Source of the DNA: Propionicimonas sp020161015
Lineage (GTDB): Bacteria > Actinomycetota > Actinomycetes > Propionibacteriales > Propionibacteriaceae
Assembly: GCF_964266745.1 (NCBI RefSeq)
Contig: NZ_CAXWGX010000028.1
Coordinates: 62,001 to 126,000 of the forward strand
Direction of reading: 5' to 3'
DNA length: 64,000 bases
This document shows positions 24,251-32,792 of this stretch, in pieces. Positions within the stretch are counted from its first letter, which is position 1; each line of letters opens with the position of its first letter. Position numbers and translations under genes: made by a program. Under the pieces are notes generated by a model, which was not told where the DNA came from, did not search any database, and was given only the letters and a program-made list of their open reading frames with translations.

Positions 24251-25098
24251 GCACCACGACCGCCGCCGTCCGCCCGTCCGTGCGGTGGCTGCGCCGCGCC
24301 CGCCGGACGCCCGCCCTCGTCGCGGGGACGGCGATCCTCGTGGTGGTGGGCGTGGTGGCGGTCCTCGCCCCGGTGATCGCGCCGTACGACCCCGCGACCC
24401 AGGACCTCGGCAACGGGCTGGCCCCGCCGTCGGCCGCCCACTGGTTCGGCACCGACCAGCTCGGCCGCGACATCCTCTCGCGGGTGATGGCCGCGGCGGC
24501 CACCGACCTGCGGATCGCCGTGCTCGCCGCGCTGGTGCCCCTGGTTGTCGGGGTCACCATCGGGCTGGTCAGCGGCTACGTGGGTGGCTGGGGCGACTGG
24601 CTGATCGGGCGCGTGGTCGACACCTTCGTCGCCTTCCCGTTCTACGTGCTCGTGATCACGGTGGTGTTCGCCGCCGGTGCGGGGGAGCGGGGCATCTACC
24701 TGGCCTACGCCCTCGTGGGCTGGATCACCTACGCCCGCGTGATCCGCGCACGCACCCGCACGCTGTGCGGCGAGGGGTGGGTCCAGGCCGCCCGCGGCGG
24801 CGGGCTGTCGCACGGCCGCGTCCTCTTCGGCCACCTGCTGCCCAACGTGGCGCCGCTGGCCGTGGTGCTGCTGATGACCGAGATCCTGCTGATCATGGTG
24901 GCCGTGGTGACCCTGGGCTACCTCGGCCTCGGCGTCCAGCCGCCCACGCCCGACTGGGGGACGATGATCAGCGACGGGCAGCTCTTCCTGACCACGCGCT
25001 GGTGGGTGCCGACCCTGCCCGGGCTGGCGGTGGTGCTCACCGGGGTCGGGCTGTCGCTCACCGGGGACGGCCTGGCCGACGTGTGGAGGCTGCGATGA
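24247..25098 (+). CDS. ABC transporter permease, DppC type
   Basis: 283-residue permease partner. DppC hallmarks: APYDPATQDLGNGLAPPSAAHWFGTDQLGRDILSR-type segment (residues about 47-82), then five further hydrophobic segments and the coupling loop QAARGGGLSHGRVLFGHLLPN. Overlaps both neighbours by 4 bp. Confidence 0.92.
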   Translation: MSTTTAAVRPSVRWLRRARRTPALVAGTAILVVVGVVAVLAPVIAPYDPATQDLGNGLAPPSAAHWFGTDQLGRDILSRVMAAAATDLRIAVLAALVPLVVGVTIGLVSGYVGGWGDWLIGRVVDTFVAFPFYVLVITVVFAAGAGERGIYLAYALVGWITYARVIRARTRTLCGEGWVQAARGGGLSHGRVLFGHLLPNVAPLAVVLLMTEILLIMVAVVTLGYLGLGVQPPTPDWGTMISDGQLFLTTRWWVPTLPGLAVVLTGVGLSLTGDGLADVWRLR

Positions 25099-25829
25099 GG
25101 ATCGAGGGCCTGCGCGTGGCGGGGGAGTCCGAGCTGCTGCACGGCGTGAGCCTGGCCGTCGGGCAGGGGGAGGCCGTCGGGCTGGTGGGGGAGTCCGGCT
25201 CGGGCAAGAGCCTCACGCTGCGCGCGGTGATGGGCCTGCTGCCCCGCGGCCTGCGCGTGACCGGGGGGACGGTCGAGGTGGACGGCCGGGCCGCGATGAT
25301 CTTCCAGGACCCGCTCACCTTCCTCGACCCGCTGGTGCGGGTCGGCGACCAGGTCGCCGAGGTGTGCCGGGTGGTCGCCGGCCTCTCCCGGCGGGCGTCC
25401 CGCGTCCGGGCGCTCGAACTGTTCGCCGACGTCCGGCTGGACGACCGCGCGGTGCTCGCCCGCCGCTACCCCCACCAGCTCTCCGGAGGGCAGCGCCAGC
25501 GCGTCCTGCTCGCCCTCGCCCTGGCGCAGGAGCCCGACCTGCTGTTGTGCGACGAGCCCACCACGGCCCTCGACGTCACCGTGCAGCGGGAGGTGCTCGA
25601 CCTGCTCGCGTCGCTGCGCGCCGAGCGGGGGCTGTCGCTGGTGTTCGTCAGCCACGACCTCGCCGTGGTCGCCCAGCTGTGCGACCGGGTGGTGGTGCTG
25701 CGCGACGGCGAGGTGGTCGAGGCGGGCGACACGCGGGACGTGGTGGCCCGGCCGCACCACCCCTACACCCGGCGCCTGCTGGACGCCGTCCTCCCCCTTC
25801 CCGCGCTCGCCGGGGGTCGCGATGGCTGA
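25095..25829 (+). CDS. ABC transporter ATPase, DppD type
   Basis: 244 residues: Walker A GESGSGKSLTLRAVMG, Q-loop IFQDPLTFLDPL, signature LSGGQRQRVLLALAL, Walker B LLLCDEPTTALDVT, H-loop VFVSHDLAVVAQ. Shorter than classical DppD (about 330) because the C-terminal oligopeptide-transporter extension is almost absent. ATG 25095 fixed by ATGA overlap. Confidence 0.92.
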   Translation: MRIEGLRVAGESELLHGVSLAVGQGEAVGLVGESGSGKSLTLRAVMGLLPRGLRVTGGTVEVDGRAAMIFQDPLTFLDPLVRVGDQVAEVCRVVAGLSRRASRVRALELFADVRLDDRAVLARRYPHQLSGGQRQRVLLALALAQEPDLLLCDEPTTALDVTVQREVLDLLASLRAERGLSLVFVSHDLAVVAQLCDRVVVLRDGEVVEAGDTRDVVARPHHPYTRRLLDAVLPLPALAGGRDG

Positions 25830-26619
25830 CGGGCTGGAGCTCACCGGGGTGAGCGTGGCCTACGCCGGCCGGCGGGTCGTCGACGACGTGTCGCTGCAGG
25901 TGCGCCCCGGGACCATCGTCGGGCTGGTCGGGGAGTCCGGCTCGGGGAAGACCACGCTGGCGCGCGCCGTGGTCGGCACGGTCGGGCTCGCCGGGGGCAC
26001 CGTGCACCTCGACGGGACGCCGCTCGCCCGTCGCCGGAGCCGGACGGAGCGTCGGGCCGTCCAGCTGGTGCAGCAGGACCCGTACGCCTCGCTGAACCCG
26101 CTGCTCACCGTCGGCCGCGTGCTCGACGAACTGCTTCGCGTCCACCGGCTCGCGGAACGGCGCACCGCCTCCGACACCGCCGGCGGGCCAGACGCGGGGG
26201 CGTGGCGGCGGGCCCGCTGCGCGGAGCTGATGGGGCTGGTGGGGCTCGAGGTGGACACGCTCGGCCGCTACCCGCGCCAGCTGTCCGGCGGCCAGCGGCA
26301 GCGGGTGGCGATCGCCCGGGCGCTGGCCGTCGAGCCGCGCATCCTGGTGGCCGACGAGCCCACCAGCGCCCTCGACGTCACCGTGCAGCGCACCGTCCTC
26401 GACGTCCTGGCGGGGCTCTCGGCGCGGGTCGGGCTGGGCGTGCTGCTGATCTCGCACGACCTGTCGGTGATCCACGCCGCCTGCGACGACGTCGCCGTCC
26501 TGCGCGAGGGCCGGATCGTCGAGCACGCACCCGCGGCGCGGTTCTTCACCCATCCGTCCGACCCGTACAGCCGCCGCCTGCTGCAGGCGGTGCCCCGGCT
26601 GCCGGAGCGCGCGCCGTGA
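25822..26619 (+). CDS. ABC transporter ATPase, DppF type
   Basis: 265 residues: Walker A GESGSGKTTLARAVVG, Q-loop LVQQDPYASLNPL, signature LSGGQRQRVAIARAL, Walker B LVADEPTSALDVT, H-loop LISHDLSVIHAA. Starts 8 bp inside the previous gene. Forms the second ATPase of the heterodimer. Confidence 0.92.
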   Translation: MADGLELTGVSVAYAGRRVVDDVSLQVRPGTIVGLVGESGSGKTTLARAVVGTVGLAGGTVHLDGTPLARRRSRTERRAVQLVQQDPYASLNPLLTVGRVLDELLRVHRLAERRTASDTAGGPDAGAWRRARCAELMGLVGLEVDTLGRYPRQLSGGQRQRVAIARALAVEPRILVADEPTSALDVTVQRTVLDVLAGLSARVGLGVLLISHDLSVIHAACDDVAVLREGRIVEHAPAARFFTHPSDPYSRRLLQAVPRLPERAP

Positions 26620-27776
26620 ACGTGGCCGAACTGCCGGCCGTCGGGGAGCCCGTCGGCGGTCTCGGCGGAGGCCTGGTGCTGGGCGCGGACGGCGTCTTCC
26701 GCGCGGGCGTGGTGCGGATCGACGGCCCGGTGGTCGCCGCGCCGGACGCCGCCGCGTCCCTGCCGGTGGTGGACGTGACCGGGGCCTGGGTGACCCCCGG
26801 CTTCGTCGACGCGCACACCCACCTGGCGTGGAGCGACTTCGACCACCCCGACACCGCGCTGGCCGAGCGGGCCGCCGCAACCTCCCGGAACCGGTTGGCG
26901 ACGCTCGCCGCCGGGGTGACCACCGCGCGGGACGCCGGCGGCTACGACCCCGCGCTGGCCCGGCTCGTCGATGGCGAACCCGGACCGCGGGTGGTCCCCT
27001 CGATCGACATCATCGGCCCCGGGGACGCGCGTGGCGCCGCGTACCTCCGCCGGCGGGTGGCCGCCCTGGCCGAGGCCGGCGCCGCGTGGATCAAGGTCGC
27101 GGCGACCGGTGGCGTCGGCGCGGGCACCGCGCAGTGCGAGCCGGTGTTCGACCGCGCCGAGTTCGCGGCGATCGCGGGGGAGGCCGCGCGGGCCGCGCTG
27201 CCGGTGATGGTGCACGCGTGGGGCGGGCCGGCGATCGACTGGGCGGTCGAGGACGGCGTCGCGAGCATCGAGCACGCCGTCCACCTCACCGCGGCGCAGG
27301 CGCGTCGCGCCGCCGCGGCGGGAATCTTCGTGGTGCCGACCGTGTGGATCTACGCCGACGTGCTGCGGCTCGCCCTCGCCGGGGAGCTCCCGGCGTCGCT
27401 GGTGCCCGCGGCGCGGACGGCGGTCGCCGCCCACCCGGGCGCGGTCCGCCACTGCCTCGAGGAGGGTGTCCCGCTGGCCGTGGGCACGGACGCCGGGCTG
27501 CCCACGCAGCACGGGCACAACCTGAACGAGGTGGCCGCCCTCGTCGGGGCGGGGGTGCCGGTGGACGTGGCGCTGTGTGCGGCCACCTATGGCGGCGCTC
27601 GTCTCGTCGATCCGGGGGCGGGGGTGCCGCTGGCGCCCGGCACGCGCGCGGACGTCGTGATCCTCGACCGCGACCCCACCGACGTCGCGACGCTGCGCGA
27701 TCCCGGTGCCGTGTGCCTGGTGATCCGGGACGGGCGGGTCGCCCACCGGCGCGCTGGTCCCGACGCTTCGTCCTGA
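26616..27776 (+). CDS. Metal-dependent amidohydrolase (imidazolonepropionase/prolidase-like)
   Basis: 386 residues. Binuclear-metal amidohydrolase ligands are visible in order: DAHTHLAW, WIKVAATGG (candidate carboxylated lysine), MVHAWGG, SIEHAVHLT and VGTDAGLPTQHG. Members of this group hydrolyse imidazolone rings, Xaa-Pro and other dipeptides, or cyclic amides. No signal peptide, so cytoplasmic. GTG start overlaps dppF as GTGA, so it is the last gene of the transporter operon and most likely acts on the imported compound. Confidence 0.85.
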   Translation: MNVAELPAVGEPVGGLGGGLVLGADGVFRAGVVRIDGPVVAAPDAAASLPVVDVTGAWVTPGFVDAHTHLAWSDFDHPDTALAERAAATSRNRLATLAAGVTTARDAGGYDPALARLVDGEPGPRVVPSIDIIGPGDARGAAYLRRRVAALAEAGAAWIKVAATGGVGAGTAQCEPVFDRAEFAAIAGEAARAALPVMVHAWGGPAIDWAVEDGVASIEHAVHLTAAQARRAAAAGIFVVPTVWIYADVLRLALAGELPASLVPAARTAVAAHPGAVRHCLEEGVPLAVGTDAGLPTQHGHNLNEVAALVGAGVPVDVALCAATYGGARLVDPGAGVPLAPGTRADVVILDRDPTDVATLRDPGAVCLVIRDGRVAHRRAGPDASS

Positions 27777-27788
27777 ATCCTTGAGAAG

Positions 27789-27827
27789 GCTAACGGCGTT
27801 AGCTTAGGTGGTGCTAACACTGTTAGC
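27789..27827. promoter_or_regulatory. Two tandem 15-bp TetR-type operators
   Basis: GCTAACGGCGTTAGC (27789-27803) and GCTAACACTGTTAGC (27813-27827) are both perfect inverted repeats of GCTAAC around a 3-nt centre, 24 bp apart centre to centre. They lie directly upstream of the membrane-protein/TetR gene pair, and the second ends just before the AAGGAG ribosome site. Probable autorepression by the TetR protein at 28225-28743. Confidence 0.85.
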
Positions 27828-27838
27828 AAGGAGTTGAT

Positions 27839-28228
27839 ATGACCGTTCTCGCCACCCCTGCGCCACGACGGGTCGCGCCGGCACGGATCGCGCAGGTTCT
27901 GCTCTGGCTGTCCGCCCTGGCAGCGGCCCTCGCCGCGGCCGGCGGCGTCGGCGAGGTGGTCGCGTCCGCAGCGGCCAGCCGCTTCGTCGAGTTGTGGCGC
28001 GTGGTGGGTTTCGCCACCTTCGCCGTGATCTTCGCCGTTCTCGCGGCGAGCGGACGCCGGGTTCCGGCCGGCATCTGGATCGCTGTCATCGCGAACAAGG
28101 TCGTCCTCACCGCCTTCGGACTGGCCTGGTCGGCGAGCGCGGACGGCGCCGCCGCTGCCATGTGGTGGGACGGCGCGCTCAGCCTCGCGCTGATCGCGGC
28201 CTTCCTGCTCACCAGGGCCCGCCGGTGA
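27839..28228 (+). CDS. Small integral membrane protein, unknown function
   Basis: 129 residues with four predicted transmembrane segments (about residues 18-40, 50-72, 76-96 and 102-125) and little outside them. No family recognised with certainty. AAGGAG lies 8 nt before ATG 27839. It overlaps the TetR gene by 4 bp, and both lie behind the twin operators. Membrane proteins paired with a TetR regulator in this way are often small-molecule or stress responsive. Confidence 0.8.
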   Translation: MTVLATPAPRRVAPARIAQVLLWLSALAAALAAAGGVGEVVASAAASRFVELWRVVGFATFAVIFAVLAASGRRVPAGIWIAVIANKVVLTAFGLAWSASADGAAAAMWWDGALSLALIAAFLLTRARR

Positions 28229-28743
28229 GCCGCAGCGACCAGATCGTGGAGGTCGCCCAGGCCCTGCTCGACGAGGCGGGGCCGGCGGGGCTGAGCATGC
28301 GGGCGATCGCGACGGCCGTCGGGATCCGGGCGCCGTCGCTGTACCGGCACTTCCCGGACAAGGCCGCCATCGAGGCCGCCCTCCAGGAGCGGGCGCTCCT
28401 CGACCTGGCCGACACGCTGGCGGCGGCGGGTCCGAACCTGGTGCCACTGGCGGGCGCCTACCGGGACTGGGCGCTCGCACATCCGCACCGGTACGCGCTG
28501 ATCTCCGGGCAGGCTCTCCACCGCGACCGTCTCCCGGCGGGCGTGGAGGACGCGGCGGCCGCGCCGCTGCGGGACGCCGTCCACGGGGACGCGGACCGGG
28601 CTCGCGCCCTCTGGGGGCTCGCGCACGGGCTGGTGGAACTCGAACTCGCCGGACGATTTCCCCCTGGTGCGGACATCGCCGCAGCCTGGCGAGCGGGGAT
28701 GACCGCCTTCGGCGAGCACCGCCGCCAGGGCTTCCGCGCCTGA
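28225..28743 (+). CDS. TetR-family transcriptional regulator
   Basis: 172 residues. N-terminal helix-turn-helix: SMRAIATAVGIRAPSLYRHFPDKAAIEAAL (about residues 25-55) with the family YRHF core. The C-terminal ligand domain ends like the TetR_C_33/WHG group (RALWGLAHGLVELELAGRFP). GTG start overlaps the membrane gene stop by 4 bp. Probably binds the two GCTAAC-N3-GTTAGC sites. Convergent with the next gene, which ends 11 bp away. Confidence 0.9.
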   Translation: MSRSDQIVEVAQALLDEAGPAGLSMRAIATAVGIRAPSLYRHFPDKAAIEAALQERALLDLADTLAAAGPNLVPLAGAYRDWALAHPHRYALISGQALHRDRLPAGVEDAAAAPLRDAVHGDADRARALWGLAHGLVELELAGRFPPGADIAAAWRAGMTAFGEHRRQGFRA

Positions 28744-28754
28744 CGGTCGGCGGG

Positions 28755-29648
28755 CTACCGCTGGCTCGGGACCGTCAGGCGGGAGACGTCGACGCGGCGC
28801 CGGAACAGCGACGGCCGGGCGGCGGGCGCCGCCGGGGGAGCCGTCGGCGCGGCGAAGGACGGGCCTTCGAGGTCGAAGCGACGGGCGTACTCCGCGGGGT
28901 TCGGGAAGGCCACCGGGTGGGCGTTCCAGGCCATCGGCGCCGCGGCGGGCGCGGGCTGCGCCACGACAGGCTGCTCGACGACGGGCTCGGCCGGGGGCTC
29001 GACCGGCTCGGACGCCGGCTCTGCGGGCGGCTGCTCCACGACGGGCTGGGTGGCCACCGGGCGGAACCACTCCTCGTCGAGGGCGGACGACGGCTCGCCC
29101 ACGACCTCGACCACGGGCTCGGGCAGGGCGATCTCGACCACGGGCTCGGGCAGGACGACCTCGACCACGGGCTCGGGCAGGACGGGCTCGGGTGCGACGA
29201 CGAGGGCGGGCTCGGCCACGGGTTCCGGTTCCGGGTCGGCGACCACGGCGAGGGCCGGAACGGCCTCGATCGGCGCCGGGACCGACGGCTCGACCAGCAG
29301 GCGCGCGGGGAGGGACTCGGCGTAGCGACCGGGCAGGGCGTCGACGTGCGCGCGCGCCGGGGCGGGCAGGCCGTAGGAGCGGGTCGGGGCGTGGGCGACG
29401 TGCGTCCGCTCCGCCGCCGGCTCTGCCGCGTACCGGGCGCCGGAGGGCTCGACCACGGCGCCACGGGCCGGGGCGGGCCCGGCGGCGATCCGCGACCCGA
29501 CCGCCTGGGGCGCAGGGACGAGCTCGGCGTCGGCGACGGGCTCGACGAGGCGCAGGTGCCGCGGGGAGTAGTCGGCCTGCGCCGCCTCCTGCTCGAAGCC
29601 GAGGAAGCGGGAGCCGAAGAGGGGTTCTGTGATCTGTTGTGTCGTCAT
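28755..29648 (-). CDS. Low-complexity Pro/Glu/Val-rich protein, unknown
   Basis: 297 residues with no signal peptide or membrane segment. The middle (about residues 130-180) holds three near-identical LPEPVVEV blocks, flanked by PAEP-type repeats; the last 60 residues (WNAHPVAFPNPAEYARRFDLEG and RRRVDVSRLTVPSQR) look ordered. No function recognised. ATG 29648 overlaps the stop of the secreted CAP gene by 4 bp, so the two are translated from one message. A longer open frame to 29789 lies inside the CAP gene. Confidence 0.7.
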   Translation of the reverse strand: MTTQQITEPLFGSRFLGFEQEAAQADYSPRHLRLVEPVADAELVPAPQAVGSRIAAGPAPARGAVVEPSGARYAAEPAAERTHVAHAPTRSYGLPAPARAHVDALPGRYAESLPARLLVEPSVPAPIEAVPALAVVADPEPEPVAEPALVVAPEPVLPEPVVEVVLPEPVVEIALPEPVVEVVGEPSSALDEEWFRPVATQPVVEQPPAEPASEPVEPPAEPVVEQPVVAQPAPAAAPMAWNAHPVAFPNPAEYARRFDLEGPSFAAPTAPPAAPAARPSLFRRRVDVSRLTVPSQR

Positions 29649-30799
29649 CTCTCGAAGTCCACGTTGCTGAAGATCGAATCCTGGAGGGAGGAGCCGGTGT
29701 CCCACACGCCGCCGGCGACACCGACGCCGGCCTTCGTCCAGGTCCTGCTCATCACCGACTCGCAGTGGCCGGTGGTCGAACTCATCCACTGCGACACCAC
29801 CTGGCTGGCGGTGTAGTCCTTCGGGGAGAGGGCGAGGACCTCGCCGAAGGCGCCGGACACGCCGGCGAGCTGGAAGCGGGCGGAGAACCCGGTGGTGCCG
29901 TGCGTGACGTGGTCCAGGCCGTCGTAGACGTCCTGCCGGGCGGCCAGGTCACGGCTGTGGGCGAGGGCCAGGTCGGACAGGCCGCCGTTCCAGTGGAGGG
30001 CGGGCACCGCCTTCATGGTTTTCGCCGTCCCGTCGCCGTGGCAGGTCTGCGTCCTGGCGCGGCGCTTGTTGATCTCGCTGAGGATCCGGGCCTCGAAGCT
30101 GGTCGCCGAGCGCCAGGTGCGCTTGTACTCGACCGTCGTGGTGAGCACCCCCGCACCGGTGGTCAGGCTCAGCACGCTCGTGCCCGCGAGGTTGGCCGGC
30201 ATCGTCACCGACACACGGGTGTCGTCCACCACGGTGAACCGGGCCGCCAGCGCCGGCATCGCGGAGAACCCGCCCGCCCGCAGGGCGTCGGGCACCTGGG
30301 GGGTGAGCGTGACCGCGGTCGTCGCGGCCAGGCCCGACCCGGTGACCTCGATCGTGCCGCCGCCGGCCAGCGGGCTCGAGGCCGCGCAGGCGTGCACGTC
30401 GCCGGACTGCGGGGTCACGTGGACGAGCACCTTCGCCGAGTAGCCGGCCTTCCGCGTGCTGGACCTCGGCTTGTAGACCCGGTAGTACCGGTCGCCGGGG
30501 CCGTCGGGACGGACGGTCGTGCGGTAGTTGCCCGCGCTGGTCGTGGAGAGCGTCGCGACGGTGGTCCAGGTGGTCTGCCCGACCATCAGCTGCTGCACGC
30601 GGATCGTGTGGCTCGCCGGACGCGGCGACACCTTTCCCACCAGGTTCACGCCCTCGCACTCCACCACGGTGGTGTCGGAGGCGGTGAGGCTGACGCTGAA
30701 GCTCGCCGCTCGGGCGGGCGTGGCCACGCCGAGGACGCCTGCCGCCAGCGTGAGGCCGGCCAGCAGGGCCGACCCCCTGCGCAGCAGCGTCGTGTGCAT
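29645..30799 (-). CDS. Secreted CAP (SCP/PR1) domain protein
   Basis: 384 residues. Signal peptide with TPARA-AS cleavage near residue 32, then two beta-rich modules (one with TIRVQQLMVGQTTWTTVAT-like strands, one IPT-like), and a C-terminal CAP domain from about residue 235: EARILSEINKRRA, LHWNGGLSDLALAHSRDLAAR, VTHGTTGF, GEVLAL, VSQWMSSTTGHCESVMS, AGVGVAGGVW. CAP proteins are secreted and some bind lipids or cleave peptides; role here unknown. ATG 30799 preferred because GGGAGGGG lies 9 nt upstream; ATG 30826 is possible. Confidence 0.85.
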   Translation of the reverse strand: MHTTLLRRGSALLAGLTLAAGVLGVATPARAASFSVSLTASDTTVVECEGVNLVGKVSPRPASHTIRVQQLMVGQTTWTTVATLSTTSAGNYRTTVRPDGPGDRYYRVYKPRSSTRKAGYSAKVLVHVTPQSGDVHACAASSPLAGGGTIEVTGSGLAATTAVTLTPQVPDALRAGGFSAMPALAARFTVVDDTRVSVTMPANLAGTSVLSLTTGAGVLTTTVEYKRTWRSATSFEARILSEINKRRARTQTCHGDGTAKTMKAVPALHWNGGLSDLALAHSRDLAARQDVYDGLDHVTHGTTGFSARFQLAGVSGAFGEVLALSPKDYTASQVVSQWMSSTTGHCESVMSRTWTKAGVGVAGGVWDTGSSLQDSIFSNVDFER

Positions 30800-30910
30800 T
30801 CTGTAGGACCCCTCCCGGAAACGCACTGCGAGCGTCTCACGGCGTCCTGTACGCGGGTAAGGCCCCGTTCGGGTGACTTGGGGGCCCCGTCCGGGAGCGT
30901 CGGGGGCTCC

Positions 30911-31321
30911 TCAGGACAGCGCGTCCCGCAGCCGCTGGGCGTACCCGGACTCCTCGCCGGCGGCGTAGCGCGTCCGTGGCCAGAAGAAGCCGCGCAGCCC
31001 ATCTCCCCTGCTGCGGGGGACGACGTGCACGTGCAGGTGGGGCACCGACTGGCTGACGACGTTGTTCAGGGCCACGAAGGTGCCCTCGGCGCCGAACGCG
31101 GGGCCCATGGCGGACGCGAGCCGCTGGGCCACGGTGAACAGCGGCTCCATCAGCTCACCCGGCAGGTCGATGAGGGTGGCGACGTGGCGGGTGGGGCAGA
31201 CCAGCACGTGGCCCTTGAACACCGGCCGGTGGTCGAGGAACGCGACGACGTGCTCGTCCCGCCAGACCTCGGTGGCCTCGACCTCGCCCGCGACGATCCG
31301 GCAGAACACGTCCTCGTCCAT
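30911..31321 (-). CDS. HIT-family nucleotide hydrolase/transferase
   Basis: 136 residues. Begins MDEDVFCRIVAGEVEAT and carries the histidine triad HLHVHVVP near residues 95-102. HIT proteins of this size hydrolyse AMP-lysine-type or dinucleoside phosphates. CACAAT lies 7 nt before the ATG, so the transcript may be nearly leaderless. Confidence 0.9.
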   Translation of the reverse strand: MDEDVFCRIVAGEVEATEVWRDEHVVAFLDHRPVFKGHVLVCPTRHVATLIDLPGELMEPLFTVAQRLASAMGPAFGAEGTFVALNNVVSQSVPHLHVHVVPRSRGDGLRGFFWPRTRYAAGEESGYAQRLRDALS

Positions 31322-31362
31322 GGACGCGATTGTGCCACCGGCCCGATGCGGGCCCGGATGCG

Positions 31363-31395
31363 ACGACGGCCCCCGCGCAGTGCGGGGGCCGTCGT
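31363..31395 (-). terminator. Rho-independent terminator of cspA
   Basis: A 14-bp perfect stem (ACGACGGCCCCCGC with GCGGGGGCCGTCGT) around a 5-nt loop, 12 bp after the cspA stop. A run of T is missing, as is usual in high-GC actinomycetes. Confidence 0.85.
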
Positions 31396-31407
31396 GGTTG
31401 GCTTCGG

Positions 31408-31611
31408 TCAGAGCGGGGTGATGTTCGAGGCCTGGGGACCCTTGGGGCCCTGGGTGATCTCGAACTGCACCTTCTGGTTCTCATCCAGCGTACGGAACCC
31501 GGAGGACGAGATCGCGCTGTAGTGGGCGAAGACGTCGGGGCCCCCGCCGTCCGGGGCGATGAACCCGAAGCCCTTTTCGGCGTTGAACCACTTCACGGTG
31601 CCAGTGGCCAT
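31408..31611 (-). CDS. cspA: Cold-shock protein (CspA family)
   Basis: 67-residue single-stranded nucleic-acid-binding protein. RNP1 KGFGFIAP and RNP2 VFAHYSAI are intact, and TGTVKWFNAEKGF is the family start. GGAG lies 6 nt before ATG 31611. A TAGGGT box at 31738-31743 (minus strand) overlapping the end of the kinase gene could start a 120-nt leader. Confidence 0.97.
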   Translation of the reverse strand: MATGTVKWFNAEKGFGFIAPDGGGPDVFAHYSAISSSGFRTLDENQKVQFEITQGPKGPQASNITPL

Positions 31612-31739
31612 GCATTACTCCTTCTTGTGCGTGCGCCCCGACTTCCGGAGCCGCTTGTCGTCCCCGCACCTCCCGAAGGAGCTTTGACCCCGCTTCCCGG
31701 CTGGGAAGCTGAGCCGGTACAGCGACTACGCGGAGAACC

Positions 31740-32738
31740 CTAGCGCCTGTCACCCGAGTGGGGAACAGGTTCAGCGGGCGAGCCGTGCGCCGAAGCTGCC
31801 GAATTCTGCTCCACGGGGGCCTCCGGGCCCACCCGGACGGTCAGTGCACCGGGCCGGACGCGGCACCGCATGCGCCGCCGGGGGCCCACCGCGTCGCCGT
31901 CCAGCTGGGCCTCGACCGGCTCCCTGGTGACGACCTCCACCGTCTCGGAAGTGAGGTGGACGAGCGCCGGGTGGCCGTAGCGGCGCACCGAGAGGACGTG
32001 CAGGCCGATCGCGAGCCAGGCGGAGATCGACCTCGGCGAGGCCAGCACGGTGTCGAGCCGGCCGTCGTCCAGGGCTGCGTCCGGGATCAGCCGCATGCCG
32101 CCGGTCAGCTCGCCGCAGTTCGCGACGAGCACCGTGCGCGCGTGCTGGCTGACGGCGCGCTGCCGTTCGGCGGTGACGCGGACGCCGAAGCCGAGCCGGA
32201 ACAGCGCCGTCGCGCCCGAGATCGCGTAGGCCAGCCAGCCGACCTTCTTCTTCAGCCGGTCGTCGACGCCGGCCATCATCTCCGCGTCCAGGCCCATCCC
32301 GGCCATCACCAGGAACACCGCAGGCGGGTCGTCGTCCCAGGCCACCTCGCCCACGTCGATGGGCTGCCCCTTCCCGGTGAGCGCGACGTCGAGGGCGGAC
32401 GCCAGGTCGTCGACCGGGAGCCGCAGGTTGCGGGCCAGCAGGTTGCCGGTGCCGCCGGGGAGCAGGCCGAGCGTGCAGTCCGTCCCGACGAGGGCACTGG
32501 CGACCGCCCGCACCGTCCCGTCCCCACCCAGCGGGCACACCAGTTCGGCCCCGTCGGTCATTGCCGCCCGTGCCTGGCCCTCCCCGGGGTCCTCGACAGT
32601 GGTGGAGTACCAGCGGGGGCGCGGCCAGCCGCGGTCGTCGCAGAGCTGGTCGAGGTCGCCCCTGACCTCCTCCACGTCGTCGAACTTGGACGGGTTCACC
32701 ACGACGGCCCAGGGCCCGGGCGCAGGACGGTCAGGCAT
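31740..32738 (-). CDS. Diacylglycerol kinase-family lipid kinase
   Basis: 332 residues. VVVNPSKF start, CPLGGDGTVRAVASAL (the GGDGT nucleotide loop), LLPGGTGNLLARNLRLP, and the C-terminal beta domain with TGGMRLIPDAALDDGRLD. Members phosphorylate diacylglycerol, sphingosine or related lipids. The ATG follows TAGAGT by exactly 6 nt, so the mRNA is probably leaderless. Confidence 0.9.
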   Translation of the reverse strand: MPDRPAPGPWAVVVNPSKFDDVEEVRGDLDQLCDDRGWPRPRWYSTTVEDPGEGQARAAMTDGAELVCPLGGDGTVRAVASALVGTDCTLGLLPGGTGNLLARNLRLPVDDLASALDVALTGKGQPIDVGEVAWDDDPPAVFLVMAGMGLDAEMMAGVDDRLKKKVGWLAYAISGATALFRLGFGVRVTAERQRAVSQHARTVLVANCGELTGGMRLIPDAALDDGRLDTVLASPRSISAWLAIGLHVLSVRRYGHPALVHLTSETVEVVTREPVEAQLDGDAVGPRRRMRCRVRPGALTVRVGPEAPVEQNSAASAHGSPAEPVPHSGDRR

Positions 32739-32744
32739 GCCGGA

Positions 32745-32750
32745 ACTCTA
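32745..32750 (-). promoter_or_regulatory. -10 element of the lipid-kinase gene (leaderless)
   Basis: TAGAGT on the minus strand, 6 nt before ATG 32738. Confidence 0.65.
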
Positions 32751-32792
32751 TGTCGTGGCCGAAACCGGCCGCGGCCCACCGATCGGTCGGCA

